Of a DNA stretch of 64,000 bases, positions 35,601 through 48,639 are shown piece after piece. Source of the DNA: Tillus elongatus (Eukaryota; Arthropoda; Insecta; Coleoptera; Cleridae). The first letter of the stretch is position 1. Every line of letters begins with the position of its first letter. A program made the position numbers and the translations under genes. Location: contig OZ023269.1 of assembly GCA_964006375.1 (NCBI GenBank), positions 6,766,426 to 6,830,425 of the forward strand, given 5' to 3'. The notes below the pieces were generated by a model, which saw nothing but the letters and a program-made list of their open reading frames with translations, did no database searches and was not told where the DNA came from.

Positions 35601-36252
35601 TGTATCTGTGGTCTGAGCTACTCACTTCCCCAGACACAGCCCAGCTTTTAACAAAGTCACCCAGAAACTGGGTGGAAACTGTTAGGTCTAAAACTTCCTC
35701 ACGCCGTGTTGTGACGAATGTCGGTTTATTACCTCTATTCAATATGTCTAAATTAAATTTCATAAAGAATTGTAAAAGTGCCTCACCCCTAGAGTTTGTG
35801 TCCGAGCTACCCCACAACTCATGGTGCGCATTCGCATCCATGCCGATGATGGTCTGCCATCCACCTGCTCTGCTACCCACCATCAGCTGCTCCAATTCGT
35901 TGGGTGGAGGAGGGTCCGTGCTGTCCCCTGGCAGATAGGCTGACGCGACAGTAATGTCCCTCAGCCCATCCGCTCCTCCACATCGGATTTTGATCGTTGC
36001 CAGGTCCCTGGAACAGAAATTCATTAGAGGGAGAAACTCTATCCCTTCCCTGACAAAAATGCAGGCCCTCGGATTCTCGCTGGACCTGCTGTAGATGAGC
36101 TTTCCATTAGCTCCGCCGAGTCCCTTGATCTCTCCTTTGTAGGAGTACGGTTCCTGGATGAGGGCCACATCCGTGTTCCTCAGAGCCATTAGTAGTCCGG
36201 CCGTGGCTGCCCTACTGTGTTGGAGGTTGACCTGAAGGAACCTAAGTCCCAT
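32608..36252 (-). CDS. LINE ORF2: AP-endonuclease, reverse transcriptase, RNase H (copy 2)
   Basis: 1,214 residues and intact, with the same domains and catalytic residues as the ORF2 of copy 1 (endonuclease E34/D139/D214/H215, RT D582 and YADD 670-673, RNase H D939/E974/D1000/D1052, C-terminal CCHC knuckle). Only two residues differ in my comparison, both near the zinc knuckle (LRNTTGLLTGH here, LRNRTGLLTGP in copy 1). The ATG overlaps the end of ORF1 by 11 nt as in copy 1. Transcribed opposite to Hand, it would yield RNA complementary to the Hand pre-mRNA. Confidence 0.95.
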   Translation of the reverse strand: MGLRFLQVNLQHSRAATAGLLMALRNTDVALIQEPYSYKGEIKGLGGANGKLIYSRSSENPRACIFVREGIEFLPLMNFCSRDLATIKIRCGGADGLRDITVASAYLPGDSTDPPPPNELEQLMVGSRAGGWQTIIGMDANAHHELWGSSDTNSRGEALLQFFMKFNLDILNRGNKPTFVTTRREEVLDLTVSTQFLGDFVKSWAVSGEVSSSDHRYIRFEIAKVERETVWYRDPRKADWEAYRADLAVELRGVERAIRDSIDLEIAAVQLRDAITSAYNANCPLKMRVSTRNVPWWNEDLRQRRTQVRKLFNAAKRSGAWDEYRQALSTYNKRLRDAKKESWRRHCEEVENTSESARLHKILSKGPQTNIGSLRTPTGGFTSSGEETMEILLQTHFPGCNIINQSPPDWEHSEIEAPYRRASRVDWTVAKEVVTWSKIRWAINSFKPYKSPGFDGIMPIMLQQGIDILAPVLTLIMRASLALGYIPRAWRLARVVFIPKPGRPTDQAKSLRPISLMSFLLKTVEKLLDRHIRGGVLEAYPLHCGQYAYRAGFSTETALHQLVLKLENTLENKEVALGAFLDIEGAFSNTSFGSVLAAARERGIEETCCRWIGSMLRDRAVFTSLAGGTLLAGVAAGCPQGSVLSPLLWCLVVDGLLGRLSGGGYEVQGYADDIVIIVRGKVTQAVWERMQTALKVVEGWTVDQGLGVSPEKATVVPFTRRRKCESHRTLTLYGRSVPMAREVKYLGVVLDSKLTWNGHIGKILRKAVMTLAVTRRLYGKTWGLRPSMAHWLYTRVVRPSLTYAALVWWPKVTQSSAKQKLGKIQRMACLGITGAMSSTPTAAMEVLLDLPPLHFVIMGEARLGLYRLACNGRLKINPGFRGHCKIQEIVKEPMLEMRSDFASPRMCRENNFTVEIPDRGAWREETPGIPRDALVWFTDGSGGERGTGAGVYSEGPRVSHSISLGAHATVFQAEMYAILHCVRENKRRGYTNKRILIATDSQAALKALSSPRVNSWLVSECRDETSDLAGQNEVTLIWVPGHSGVKGNEEADSLAKRGSAEPFMGPEPALGVSKSTARGAIKSWVRNQHKVYWADCPGLRHGKSIIDGPSSKRAVELLNLSRGQLRNTTGLLTGHMAVKKHLHKMGRFEGDLACRLCGEGEESAQHILCECIALDRKRQLIYGHSRPETEQYKTSPYQSLCRLVQGTVILEWVE

Positions 36253-37399
36253 TAACCCTTAATTGCTTCCCCAGTGGGCGGAAGCTAACCCTTCCCATGC
36301 CCCAGAATGCCTTGAAGGAGGTTCCTTCAAGGGCTCTGTAAGATGTCGGGTCGATCGAGAAGGCGAGCGTCTGTCCTTTCTCCTCTGCCTTCCTGCTTAG
36401 AACCGACCAGTGTTGCGTCCCCAGTTCAGGGTTCTGGATCTTAAGTCTGCTGATCACCGTCTCCTGCGGGACGGTGTCAGGGCTCCGTACGAGGACCTTG
36501 CGTCTCTTTGGGAGTTCCTTGGGCTCGACGGCTGTCAAGTCCGCCCCCTCCCAAATCTGACCGAGGCCCCCGATCGTTTTCCGCAGCCAGTCCCGCGACT
36601 GCGGGCCGGCACAGGTTATCCAGAGGATGCCCCCCGTCAGGCGCGTCCGGTGGAACTGAGGCGGGCTCTCCCCTTCCTGAAGAGAGTCCACTGCAGCTAC
36701 CACCGCAGCCTGGATCAGGTCCGCCTTCCCCTGGTCTAGCGTGACCTCAGGATGGCGTCTGTCAATCACCGCCATCCCGAGGCCCTCCGCAGCCTCCCTG
36801 TAAGAGCCAGTCTGCGCCGGTGTTCCGGCCTTAGTTCCTTTGGGAGGTCTGTCTGTAGTAGGCGTGCTAGAGCCAGAGCGCGGCGTCTTCCGACTCGCAC
36901 TCTCCTCTTGCGCCTTTACAGGCACCCTGGCCCTTTTGGAACGTCTGTCTGTAGTGGGCGTGCTAGAGTTCGAGCGCGTCCTCTTCTGACCCGCACTCCC
37001 CTCTTGCGCCTTTACAGGTTTCTCGACCGTCCAGGTCCCGGCCGCCATTTTTTGCGCCCTCCGGAGCTTCTTTCTTTGCGCCCCGGAAAGACGCTTGGAC
37101 TGCCGGGGCAGTCCCTCTACTCTAACAGTAGAGTCCTCACTGGTGGAGGGGCCCCCGGAGTCCGCGGAGCTCGCCGCCCTCCGGTGGGACCCAGCCTCCA
37201 GCTTGGGTGTCGGGGACAGGTCTCTGGCCGAAGCTACCCCCTGATCCCCCGTATCTACGCCGGTCGTGGGACCTCCAGAGTCCGCTGCCGCACCCTGGCT
37301 CGTCTCCGTTTCCGGGATAGACTCAAGGCTCAAGTCTGTAGCCGGAGCAACTCCCCTAGCCTCATTGGTTTTGGTTTTATATGTATTTATAATCTTCAT
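36242..37399 (-). CDS. LINE ORF1 protein, DUF4780-like (copy 2)
   Basis: 385 residues, the same as copy 1 except Ser for Ile at the LVR-x-PDT position. Basic, low-complexity N-terminus with the 32-residue tandem duplication, and a C-terminal DUF4780-like domain from about residue 205. It has no zinc knuckle. Confidence 0.85.
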   Translation of the reverse strand: MKIINTYKTKTNEARGVAPATDLSLESIPETETSQGAAADSGGPTTGVDTGDQGVASARDLSPTPKLEAGSHRRAASSADSGGPSTSEDSTVRVEGLPRQSKRLSGAQRKKLRRAQKMAAGTWTVEKPVKAQEGSAGQKRTRSNSSTPTTDRRSKRARVPVKAQEESASRKTPRSGSSTPTTDRPPKGTKAGTPAQTGSYREAAEGLGMAVIDRRHPEVTLDQGKADLIQAAVVAAVDSLQEGESPPQFHRTRLTGGILWITCAGPQSRDWLRKTIGGLGQIWEGADLTAVEPKELPKRRKVLVRSPDTVPQETVISRLKIQNPELGTQHWSVLSRKAEEKGQTLAFSIDPTSYRALEGTSFKAFWGMGRVSFRPLGKQLRVNGT

Positions 37400-37853
37400 G
37401 TTGTTCCCACGAGAATGGGGGAAATACTGTCCACACCATCAGAACCCCCTGTGTGGTGCAAGGCGGGTTACTCTGGAGGGTTGCCTGGTACTCCAGAGGT
37501 TCCGTTCACGACACCATCGCCCTGGTGCCATCCATCCATAGGCACGGGTCACGTGACACCGTAGATTGGGGGAGTTTAGTTCGACCTCCTTGTCTAGATC
37601 CGTCATGTTTAGTTATTAGCAGGGTCACCTCGTGCAGGATGCGGATTTTTACCGCGCATGACGGTCTTGGGGAAAGCTTCATCGGGAGTTTATGTTGTTA
37701 TTTCCACTTCCTCAGCTTGCCCCCTGGAGTCCTTTGGCCCGCGACTCCTTAACCCCATGTGTCTCCCTTGAAAACAAAGTCAATGTGTCTTGGTTTTTTA
37801 AAATTTTTTTCAATTCCGATATTTTCCAGGTGGGAAGTTTTAATTGGTACACC

Positions 37854-37953
<100 letters not shown>

Positions 37954-38198
37954 CCATTTTAAAAACATATTTAATAAATAAAACAAATGTTTAATATTAG
38001 AGTACAAACAGATAAATGAACTCACACTTATCCTTCAATTCCATTGCTTGCCGCGCAGTTAGATACCATAACCATAACCATGACCCGCACAAAGGCCACT
38101 AAACACCCACTCTTTTTAACGAATTTAGAATTATATAATATTTTAAAAGTACAAGACTTCACTTGCTTTAAAGAAATGAGAAGAAAAACCGCACTTAC

Positions 38199-38223
38199 TG
38201 AGGACTTCCAAAATTTCAGGCAT
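38199..38223 (-). other. candidate antisense first coding exon (MPEILEVL)
   Basis: The minus strand has ATG, eight codons, one base and a strong donor (CCTCA|GTAAGT). It could belong to the same antisense transcript as 31,588-31,652, but the phases do not join directly, so at least one more exon would be needed. Weak evidence. Confidence 0.2.
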
Positions 38224-39325
38224 CTGTGGCTAAATGGAACTACACTTAGCCATAATTCCTAAACGTTTTGAAAACCCACCAGTCGCGAAAAGTCTTGTAA
38301 CGAACGTTGACTTGTACCGACCCGAATTAAATTAAAACTGCTAAATCATTGATGTTATATGTTTGCAGAACGATAAGCGACCGAAAACTGTGCGATTTTA
38401 AAGGGAAGAAAGATAAAAGAGTCGGCAAACTATTTTTTGTACAATTACACAACTAAGATAAGAATTGTTAAAATCATGTATAATTATAAAGGTACGAATA
38501 CACTGTAAAACATTCGTTTCAAATATGTTTTAATGAAATACACTCACCTATATTTCTTTTATAAAAATTATTATTTCAAAGAAAAAGATATAATAAGAAT
38601 TGTCGAGCAGTTAAACAACATTTTCTTTATTATATGAGTGAATTTTAGATTAAGTTTATGTCAACGAATGCAATGCAAGATGATATGACTCTTTAATGCA
38701 CACCACATCATACGGTACACAGAACATACAACTTTATACACTATACGAAGTGTAATATTTTAATGTCAGTGTAATACTGCATCTGAAATATGCAGTATTT
38801 AACGCACTAATGACATTAATGACAAAATACACATTTTTAATTTGATGTTCAACCGACTACATGATAAGCATGTGCCATACAGAATTTTAAGGCGGCGAAA
38901 CCATTTTGTCCTTAAGCTTACAGATAACATTAAGTTCTTAATTTATTTTAGAGATAAAATCTAATAAAAACGTAGGAAAACTTCTAATGAATCTGACTGG
39001 AAATCCAATTAAGAATTGCGCAATTTCACAATATCCACAATAAACAAAAAAGGTATATCTTTGTGAAAGTCTTAATGCTAAGAGTAAGTTACTATATAAA
39101 CAGCTGAAATTGCTTGATGCCAATAAAAAGTGTAAAAGGATATTCCAAGTAAATTCTCAAACGTAGATTTTGCTAAAACAAATATTTTTTTATTGTCAAA
39201 ATAAATTAACAATCAGAACTTTAGGGTGTACAAGACAACTTCAAAAAATCTGCACATTTATCCTATGAGTTAATCTGGTAAAATAAATATGACGTGAAAG
39301 AATCACACCCAGTGGTGCTATTTAG
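38224..39325. other. Hand intron 1, nothing recognised
   Basis: 1.1 kb of A+T-rich sequence without a supported feature. Confidence 0.5.
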
Positions 39326-39329
39326 TAAA

Positions 39330-40705
39330 CATGTTCCTTCCACTTACTTCCTTATATCCATAGATCTGAGGGTTATCTTCGTTTTAACCTTCTACCTTCT
39401 ATATTTTCAAACACAGGTCTTACGAGTTCATTAGAATGTGCTTAGAGTTTTTATCGACGTTTGTGAGCTTTCTGGAAGGTTTCTTCGGTTAAGAATGGTA
39501 TGTTAAAATCTATGTGTAAAGTGTTGTAACTAACATACCAAGGTGCGTTTGTCATAATGCGAATAGATTTGCCTGTAATCGCTGTATAACATTTATTTTT
39601 GATAATTTTGATGTTCCCCATATCTCCATACCATAGGTTTATGTTGGTTTGATTATAGCTTTGTAGATGAGTATATTGTTTTTCAATGACAGTGGCGATT
39701 TTCTACTAAGTAGCCAATACAAGTTTTTTATCTTCAAGTCCATTTCCTTTATGTTCTTGAATATGTGTTGTATCTAAGTAAGACGTTTGTCTAAATGATC
39801 CATGTCTCTGTCTTGATCTGTTTGAGTAGAACGCCGCAGTCTGAGAAAATACATATACTGTCTTTGTTTCATCGATTCTGATTCGCCACTTGTTTAGCCA
39901 CATCTAAACCAATAGAAGATGGTTTTGTAAGGATTAACTGGTTTTACTGGTAGTTGCTAGCTCATTGCTAACTGACTAAATGACTGTGTCACCAGGAAAG
40001 GTTCCCATCACTGTTTGCAATGTAACTGGTATGTCAGAAGTATAAAATAAATAAAGAAAACGACCAAGTACACTACCCTGTGGTACCACCGGCTGCACTG
40101 GAAAGATTTCTGATCTATCTTCGCCTTGCTTAACTTGAAAATAGCGCTTTGCGATATAAGATGGGATAGTAATGATACGGAAGGAAAACCTTGATTATGC
40201 AAAGGAGGTCTTTGTGCCAGACTTTGTAAAAAGCTTGACTAATATCAAGAAAAACAGCAGAGAGAAACTTTTTGCTTTCAAGGGTTTGCTGTATTAAATT
40301 TACACGTCGATGGCAGTTTCGAACAGTAGTATGTTGCCTTCCAATCCAAATTGGTGATCGGGGAGTCATTCTTCTGAGAGCCGCTCCTCTGTTATTCTTT
40401 TTAGAATAAGTCACTTGAGCAATTTTAAGAGAAGTGACAGAAAACTTATTGGTCGATAATATTTGACTTTATTTGGTGGTTTTTAGGTTTTTGTACTATA
40501 GCTACTTGAAGAGATTTAATCTGCGTAGGCCAATATATTACAATTTTCGTACTCTTATCTGGAAGTTCTTTCAATACTTTGCCAGTAATTAGGTCATATT
40601 CAGGATATTTCATCCATTGAGATTGGTAATTGCCTCTCTCAACTTGAACTTGGCTATAGGTGGGGACATTGTAGCGGTGTATTAAGGAAAACATTCTTCT
40701 ACTTC
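39330..40705 (-). pseudogene. Jockey-like LINE reverse transcriptase, degenerate
   Basis: The minus strand, from high to low: PEYDLITGKVLKELPDKSTK, a VQKPKNHQIKS stretch (finger region), IGRQHTTVRNCHRRVNLIQQ, KFLSAVFLDISQAFYKVWHK (motif A with its Asp), the PQGS-type motif B near 40,090, and a C-terminal region (NIPFLTEE-like) towards 39,450. Frames change several times. The block order and DLITGKVLKELP match Jockey-clade elements as I remember them. Confidence 0.8.
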
Positions 40706-40767
40706 ATCATCAGTAGTTGCAAGACTTCAAATAGATGTCGACTAAATAGTTCCACTTTTGTCTTTAC

Positions 40768-41639
40768 TTGTTCTGGACCAAATACCTTCTGAATTTTAAT
40801 GGGAGGAATAACATTCTGTGCGCGTTTGTAAGCACTTGCTGCTTTCCAGATTTTTATGACAAATTTCCTTTAAATTTAAATAAAATAAACAAATATTTTA
40901 CTCAGTGTTCCATCGAAAGTAAGTCATTACAAGGGATTATTTTTTTCTATAATAATAATAGTAATCAAAACTTTGAGACTGAGTTCAATTTTACTTTTAC
41001 TGATAAAAATACTTTTGTAAAGGTTCTCAATTCAATACGTTCTTCAGCTATGGGCCACGATGGTTTAAATATTACTCTAATCAAATATTGTGATTTAGTT
41101 GTTGACTATATTACTTATATAGTGAATTCTTGCATACTGTCTTCATATTTTCCAAGATTATGGAAAGTAGTAAATGCTAAAGATTTGGCTTTTGTCAGCC
41201 TTTTATCCATGATATAGAGAGTTTTTAAGAGGATCATGCAGATACAGATTTGTATCTTGAGTAACTTGACAAACCATCAATATTTCCAGAAATTCAGTCT
41301 GCTTTCCATAAGGCCCATAGCGGTACCATACCAATTTTGACAGTAACAGATGATATCATTTGTAAACAGATGAAACTAAGCTCGCTGTGGTTGTTCTCTT
41401 AGACTGATCAAGGGCATCTGATACCGTTAGTTATGAGGTTTTGCTAGGCATCTTAAATTTTTTAGGTTTGCCACGGAGTCTCGGGAATTATCTAGGAGTT
41501 ATCTGTATGATAGGTTCCAAAGAGCTGAACCAGATGGAAATGTTTCACATTTAGCCAATTTGTCATCTGTAATTCCTCAAGGCTGGGGCCTATGCTGTTT
41601 GTGTTTATACACACCATCTTACTTGTACGGAAAGTATTG

Positions 41640-41731
<92 letters not shown>

Positions 41732-42225
41732 GTTCACGCAGGCGCTTAATATTAATCCTACCAAATCTTGTGCTCTTTTATTTTGCAGACAACCTAGCTG
41801 TTACAGGGTCAGAAGTATTGTGAGGGTCAAAGTCAGTGCGAAAATTATACCTCTTGTGGGAGAGGGAAACGACTTAAGGGTCACTATTGATAACACATTT
41901 AGAAATAGATAACGTCTTTCGAAATATTTACAGAGAGTATGTTACCGTCTTCAACTTTATCCCAAGAGTAAATTTCTTCCGCAGAAAAAATTATGTTACA
42001 GTTGTGTTCCACTTTAGTGCTTTTACAGCTAAGTCATTGTTCTTCAACTTCTTTGGATTCTTATGAGCCATACCGTGTGCAAGTATTGCAGAATTCCTGT
42101 TTATGTTTTGCTTACGGTATAAGAAAATTCCAGCATATATCTTATAAGCTGAGGGACGCTCGATGGCTGAACATTATACAGCGGTTTTTGATGAGGTAGG
42201 CTAGGTTATATCATTCGGTAATTTG
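40768..42225 (+). pseudogene. degenerate LINE reverse transcriptase interrupted by (TA)n
   Basis: Plus strand: FVKVLNSIRSSAMGHDGLNI and SSYFPRLWKVVNAKDL (finger domain), an ILPVLSK-like region to about 41,300, a motif-B neighbourhood near 41,580, then after a (TA)n tract NPTKSCALLF and VRVKVSAKIIPLVGEGNDLR to a C-terminal QVLQNSCLCFAYGIRKFQHI. Frameshifts are many. It is a different LINE family from the Jockey-like copy it adjoins. Confidence 0.75.
41640..41729. repeat. (TA)n tract inside LINE pseudogene
   Basis: It occupies the position where the YADD-containing segment should lie; the flanks resume after a gap in the protein, so sequence was lost as well as gained. Confidence 0.85.
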
Positions 42226-42485
42226 TAATTTTGCAAACTTTATGGCACTTTATGTTTATTTTATTTGTAAACCTTGAAATTTAATTAAATAGTGTTACTA
42301 AATTGTTGTAAGGTAAAAATTGTTTAGTTGAGACGCAGCTTTATATAAATAAAAGACAGTGTTCCTATCAGGGAAGAGTTTTTGTGTCCTGCGAAGATAA
42401 CAGGTAGTGGTCTCATAAATGATATGTCACTAAGCGGTACTGAGATTCCATGTTACATTTTTTACGGACAAGTTAACGTATTATA

Positions 42486-43853
<1,368 letters not shown>

Positions 43854-43987
43854 AATTTTTAGTTACTTTCTTTAATTTTGCAAGAAAACACTTGCTTGTA
43901 TAAAACTTTACAAACCGCGAAAAGCATTTTAATTTCGAGAAAAAGTGTATAAAGACAAATTACTTAGCATTATATGGCTAAAAATAT

Positions 43988-44135
43988 ATGTACGCAGCAA
44001 GGACCCTATGATAGTGAATTTTCATAGAAATTTTTCACTAGGAAATATGTATTTTTTCCAACGAAAGAAAGGAATCAAATTTAGTTAACAGTATAACCTT
44101 TATAGTAGAAACAATGTACCATATTCATATCAACT
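43988..44135 (+). repeat. modular repeat block A fragment
   Basis: ACGCAGCAAGGACCCTATGA, then the block-A interior to GAAACAATGTACCATATT; truncated. Confidence 0.7.
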
Positions 44136-44955
44136 CTAATAATAGTATATAAATCATCTTTACGATTTAGTTGATAATAATTCATGGCGAACAATGAGAC
44201 CTGTCATTTATCCATTACTATGATTTTCATGTATCACATGAATCATGTTATGCGATTATACATGTAACTATTTAAAAAAAAAACAGAAACTGCGTAAAAG
44301 AAGTGTTTGCAAAAGCTGAAGCAGGACATGCCCTTTACTTCTACAATATAAAAGATATGCTGTTCAGTTTTTTTAGCGTTCGTCATGGTAAAAGTCAATG
44401 TAACTTGGCTCTTCACAAAATTTGTTATTTTGGCAAAAATATGGAACAGAAAAGAAAGTTGCTTGTTCTAAGGTATGGTTATATGGAAAGGAATACGAGG
44501 CGGGAATGGTTTTGGGTGAAGTTTTAGATGGAGAAAGAAACAGGCAGAACTAAATTTGAAAATTAGTATGTCAAAATTTCAAGTATGTTATTCAGAGGAC
44601 AGCTGTCAAACATTTTTGGAATGACGTTTGGTAAAATTATGTCGAAATACTTCACAAGTCAACGACTTATATGTATTGACATGCTGTATAATTATGACCA
44701 ATAAAGAATAATATAGTTAAAAAAAATGAGTTACAAGAGCTTGAATTTTTTCTAATTCAGCCAGTATTTGAGAATGACCTGTATATGGCATCTCAATTTT
44801 TTTCGACAAATAAAATAAACGAAAACCTCCCTGAATGCCTTCTTTTCATCGGATGCCGCTATCTATCGATAAAAACGCTATACCATAATTTTTAATATGT
44901 GACAAAAACGTAAAAATTGCAAAACAATTGACATAGGTAACTCGAAAACGGTGAG
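44136..44955. other. Hand intron 1, nothing recognised
   Basis: A 74-codon open frame at 44,303-44,527 has no recognisable domain. The rest is A+T-rich. Confidence 0.45.
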
Positions 44956-44959
44956 CGAT

Positions 44960-46155
<1,196 letters not shown>

Positions 46156-46285
46156 AATTTGGCTAACTTTTCCCGAAGCTGTTCTCTTGGTATACTTCTT
46201 TTTCCCAAATATGTCGATATCAGAATATGCCAAACAAATTTTTCCCCTCTCCTCTCAATTTCTTTCAGAGAGCATATTTCTTTTT

Positions 46286-46296
46286 AGTGAATTTTC

Positions 46297-46376
<80 letters not shown>

Positions 46377-46505
46377 AACCGATAACTCAAAAAGTAATTA
46401 ACCGATTTTGGTGAAACTCGGTACGTGCCTTTCTTTTATTAATAGCTTGGATGAGTTCGTTAGCCAGAAAAACTGGGCAAGGTTTTCCGGGTTTTCTCAG
46501 TCGTT
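46286..46505 (-). repeat. modular repeat end with (TA)n and block D, minus
   Basis: TTTAGTGAATTTTCG runs straight into (TA)n (46,301-46,374), then reverse block D (CGATAACTCAAAAAGTAATT, TTCGTTAGCCAGAAAAACTG). Block E is deleted except for half of its hairpin. Confidence 0.75.
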
Positions 46506-46771
46506 GTTAGCCTGGCAACGGAACATTTGATATCATTGCGCAGGTCAGTTACACGCTGTAACAGTTTTATTAGTTGACCTGGATTATTATATCGTTTATC
46601 TGTTTTCAATTTCATTTTACATATTATTTGTGTTGTTTGGGAAATTATTCTTTACGACTTTATTAGTATTAGCGGGTGGACTAAACAGTGTTTGTGATGT
46701 TTTGTCAACAGCTACAAAGGATCGAAGTTTCACAAAAAGGGCTGATAAGCAACAGGTTACTTATTTTCTTT

Positions 46772-47100
46772 CTCTGATGCTGTGGCGGTAGTCTGAGATA
46801 AGTTTATGGTTTAACGGTCTATAATTATTAGCTAATTTTCGTCGAAAAAATTCGTCAATGAGGAGACCGCGATTTTAGAATTTTAAAAAGATTTCTTCAA
46901 ATGAGCGCAAACTAAGCCCCCTAGAATCCATATCCGGGTTTACGTTCAGTTTTTATCTGTTTACATATATACAGGGTGACGCATTTATACGGTAAAGCTT
47001 AATATAATTATTATTATACAAGAGACGACAAAAATTGTATAACTTAATTATAGGGTGTCTTGAGCTGCATCTTATAAGAATATTAAAATACAATATACAG
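46772..47100 (-). repeat. modular repeat blocks C-E-B, minus, unexpanded TA
   Basis: TTTCTCTGATGCTGTGGCGG (C), hairpin CTAATTTTCG...AAAAAATTCG, block E (AATCCATATCCGGGTTTACG), then TTTACATATATACAGGGTGA with no expansion, and block B (TATAGGGTGTCTTGAGCTGC). Confidence 0.75.
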
Positions 47101-47174
47101 AAAATTTGCCTGCGATTTAATCTCCCTCTCGGTATCGTTCTTTACCTAAGACTCGAGGTATTTTAGTAGAGAGT

Positions 47175-47295
47175 AGTTAGAATTTTTCATCCTCTGAAGA
47201 CGCTAACTTTGTTAGTGAAACGATCGTCAGGTCTTTAAAGATATGTGTTGTGATGATTTGGGTTCTCCAAGTGTACTTATCAGTGCTCATCACAG
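47175..47295 (+). repeat. Penelope-like 3' end with hammerhead-like motif
   Basis: AGAATTTTTCATCCTCTGAA starts the unit, the ribozyme-like core spans 47,191-47,231, and TGTGTTGTGATGATTTGGGT through CACTTATCAG-like sequence to about 47,290 follows. Matches both arms of 50,181-50,413. Confidence 0.7.
47191..47231 (+). ncRNA. hammerhead-ribozyme-like motif (family 1)
   Basis: CTGAAGA (47,194-47,200), stem II GCTAAC-TTT-GTTAGT with one extra C before it, GAA, then ACGATCGT and C, then AGG, which can pair with the CCT just upstream (short stem I). ACGATCGT is self-complementary, so stem III could be 2 bp with a tetraloop or 8 bp in a dimer. Penelope-like retroelements are known to carry such minimal hammerheads. 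Stem I is short; activity is untested. Confidence 0.5.
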
Positions 47296-47890
47296 GTTCC
47301 ACACTTCACTAGTGAATATTTCTGTAGCTCTACTATTTTAAAAATTTGTTTAGTGCAAGTAGTTTTTTATTTTCCTTGAAAAACTCATTACATAAGGACT
47401 AGAAACTGATTTTTAAAATAACCTCCATGTTCCTTTGTTCAAAAATGCAACATCTTTAAAGCACCCGACGTTGAGTTTATTTACTATATTAACAAAAACC
47501 TAAAACAACTTAATTCTCACATATACTTCGCAACTAAACAAAAATTGATTAAGATGTGACATTTGTCGAACAAATGTAGCATATTCTTTACTATAACCTA
47601 AAAATAATAAACATACTTCATAATATCGTGGAAGCATACGTTTCAAATTTCTTTGTTCACACATTATCATCCTAGTTTAATACGACTTAGATGCTATATT
47701 CTCATATTCAGTGCATCGTGATAGCGAATTTTCATTCAAATGCTTTCTCATTACAAGGTTAGTTATATTAGTTAATTATATTTAAAGAAGTCAAGCAAGC
47801 AATCAATTTTTTTCATTTTTTTCATTACCTATGCCCAAAATTGATACAAATAAATGTGAGGAGCACATATTTATAATTGCATTAACAAGT
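47296..47890. other. Hand intron 1, nothing recognised
   Basis: No feature supported. Confidence 0.5.
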
Positions 47891-47892
47891 TG

Positions 47893-47985
47893 TTTTAGCG
47901 AATTTTCGCTAACGAACTCACAACTTTTAAAAAATTTCTACAAATAAGGGCAACCCCCTAGAACCCAAATCCAGGATTTATTAAA
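47893..47985 (-). repeat. modular repeat block E fragment, minus
   Basis: TTTAGCGAATTTTCGCTAAC hairpin, then CCCCCTAGAACCCAAATCCA. Confidence 0.7.
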
Positions 47986-47994
47986 TTGTCGTTT

Positions 47995-48465
47995 TTCAAA
48001 TTCTACATAATCTCGACACTGACCACAATATAAATTTTAGTAATGTTTCTATTTTACACTGTGAAACCTTAAGTAATAAAAGAATGTGTTTAGAAGAATT
48101 TGAAATTAGTTTTAAAGACAATTTAATAAACTTAAAGAAAGATAATAATTTTAGAAATTACTACCCCTACTTATATTTCCTTGACAAAAACAAAAAACAA
48201 ATTCAAATAAACAATAGTTAGCTTATATGTCAGTTTGGCACTTTTCGACTTCACTCAAATTTACATAAAGGTTTTTTTCATGTTTTCATGTTTGTTATTG
48301 CATAATTAGTCATAGTAAAACTCACGTTATATGTAAGTATTTTAAACTTTTATAGTTTTCCTATATAAATTGTAAACTTTTCTTTCCATGTTGTAGCCTT
48401 GAGAATGGAATAAATTTTTCCGAAAGCTCGGCTTTTAATAAAGAGTTTTATTTTACAACTGACTT
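47995..48465 (+). pseudogene. Penelope-like element C-terminus and 3' UTR
   Basis: An open stretch reading HNINFSNVSILHCETLSNKR and MCLEEFEISF to a stop at about 48,222 matches the end of the GIY-YIG endonuclease domain of Penelope-like elements as I remember it (HxxNFDNxxIL...KR...E). A non-coding tail with CCGAAAGCTCGGCTTTTAAT and TTTTATTTTAC to about 48,465 follows. The reverse transcriptase and the GIY-YIG motif itself are missing. Confidence 0.6.
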
Positions 48466-48639
48466 TCCCACAATTTTTTTAATATATATATATATATATA
48501 ATCTACCTCTATATTATGGGTAACTTTGTTATTACTGCTTCAGTTAAATTAGCAAAGTTGGGCAGAATTTCAAGAGCAGTTTGATGACAACAAACAAACG
48601 ATGCATTCGATCGTCTACTTGTGAGATAATTTAAAAAAA

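Larger units (their letters stand above)
32513..37756 (-). mobile_element. full-length RNase H-bearing LINE, copy 2 (antisense in Hand intron 1)
   Basis: Complete minus-strand copy: 5' UTR 37,400-37,756, ORF1, ORF2, 3' UTR, and an 18-A tail (T run at 32,513-32,530). It is flanked by the perfect 11-bp duplication ATGTGTCTCCC at 32,502-32,512 and 37,757-37,767. It is nearly identical to copy 1, with the longer A tail accounting for most of the length difference. Different target duplications show two independent insertions, not a segmental duplication. Confidence 0.95.

Noticed and set aside
44303..44527. 74-codon frame with RHGKSQCN
   Set aside because: Faintly recalls a transposon-linked motif, but too short and without a second motif to support a call.
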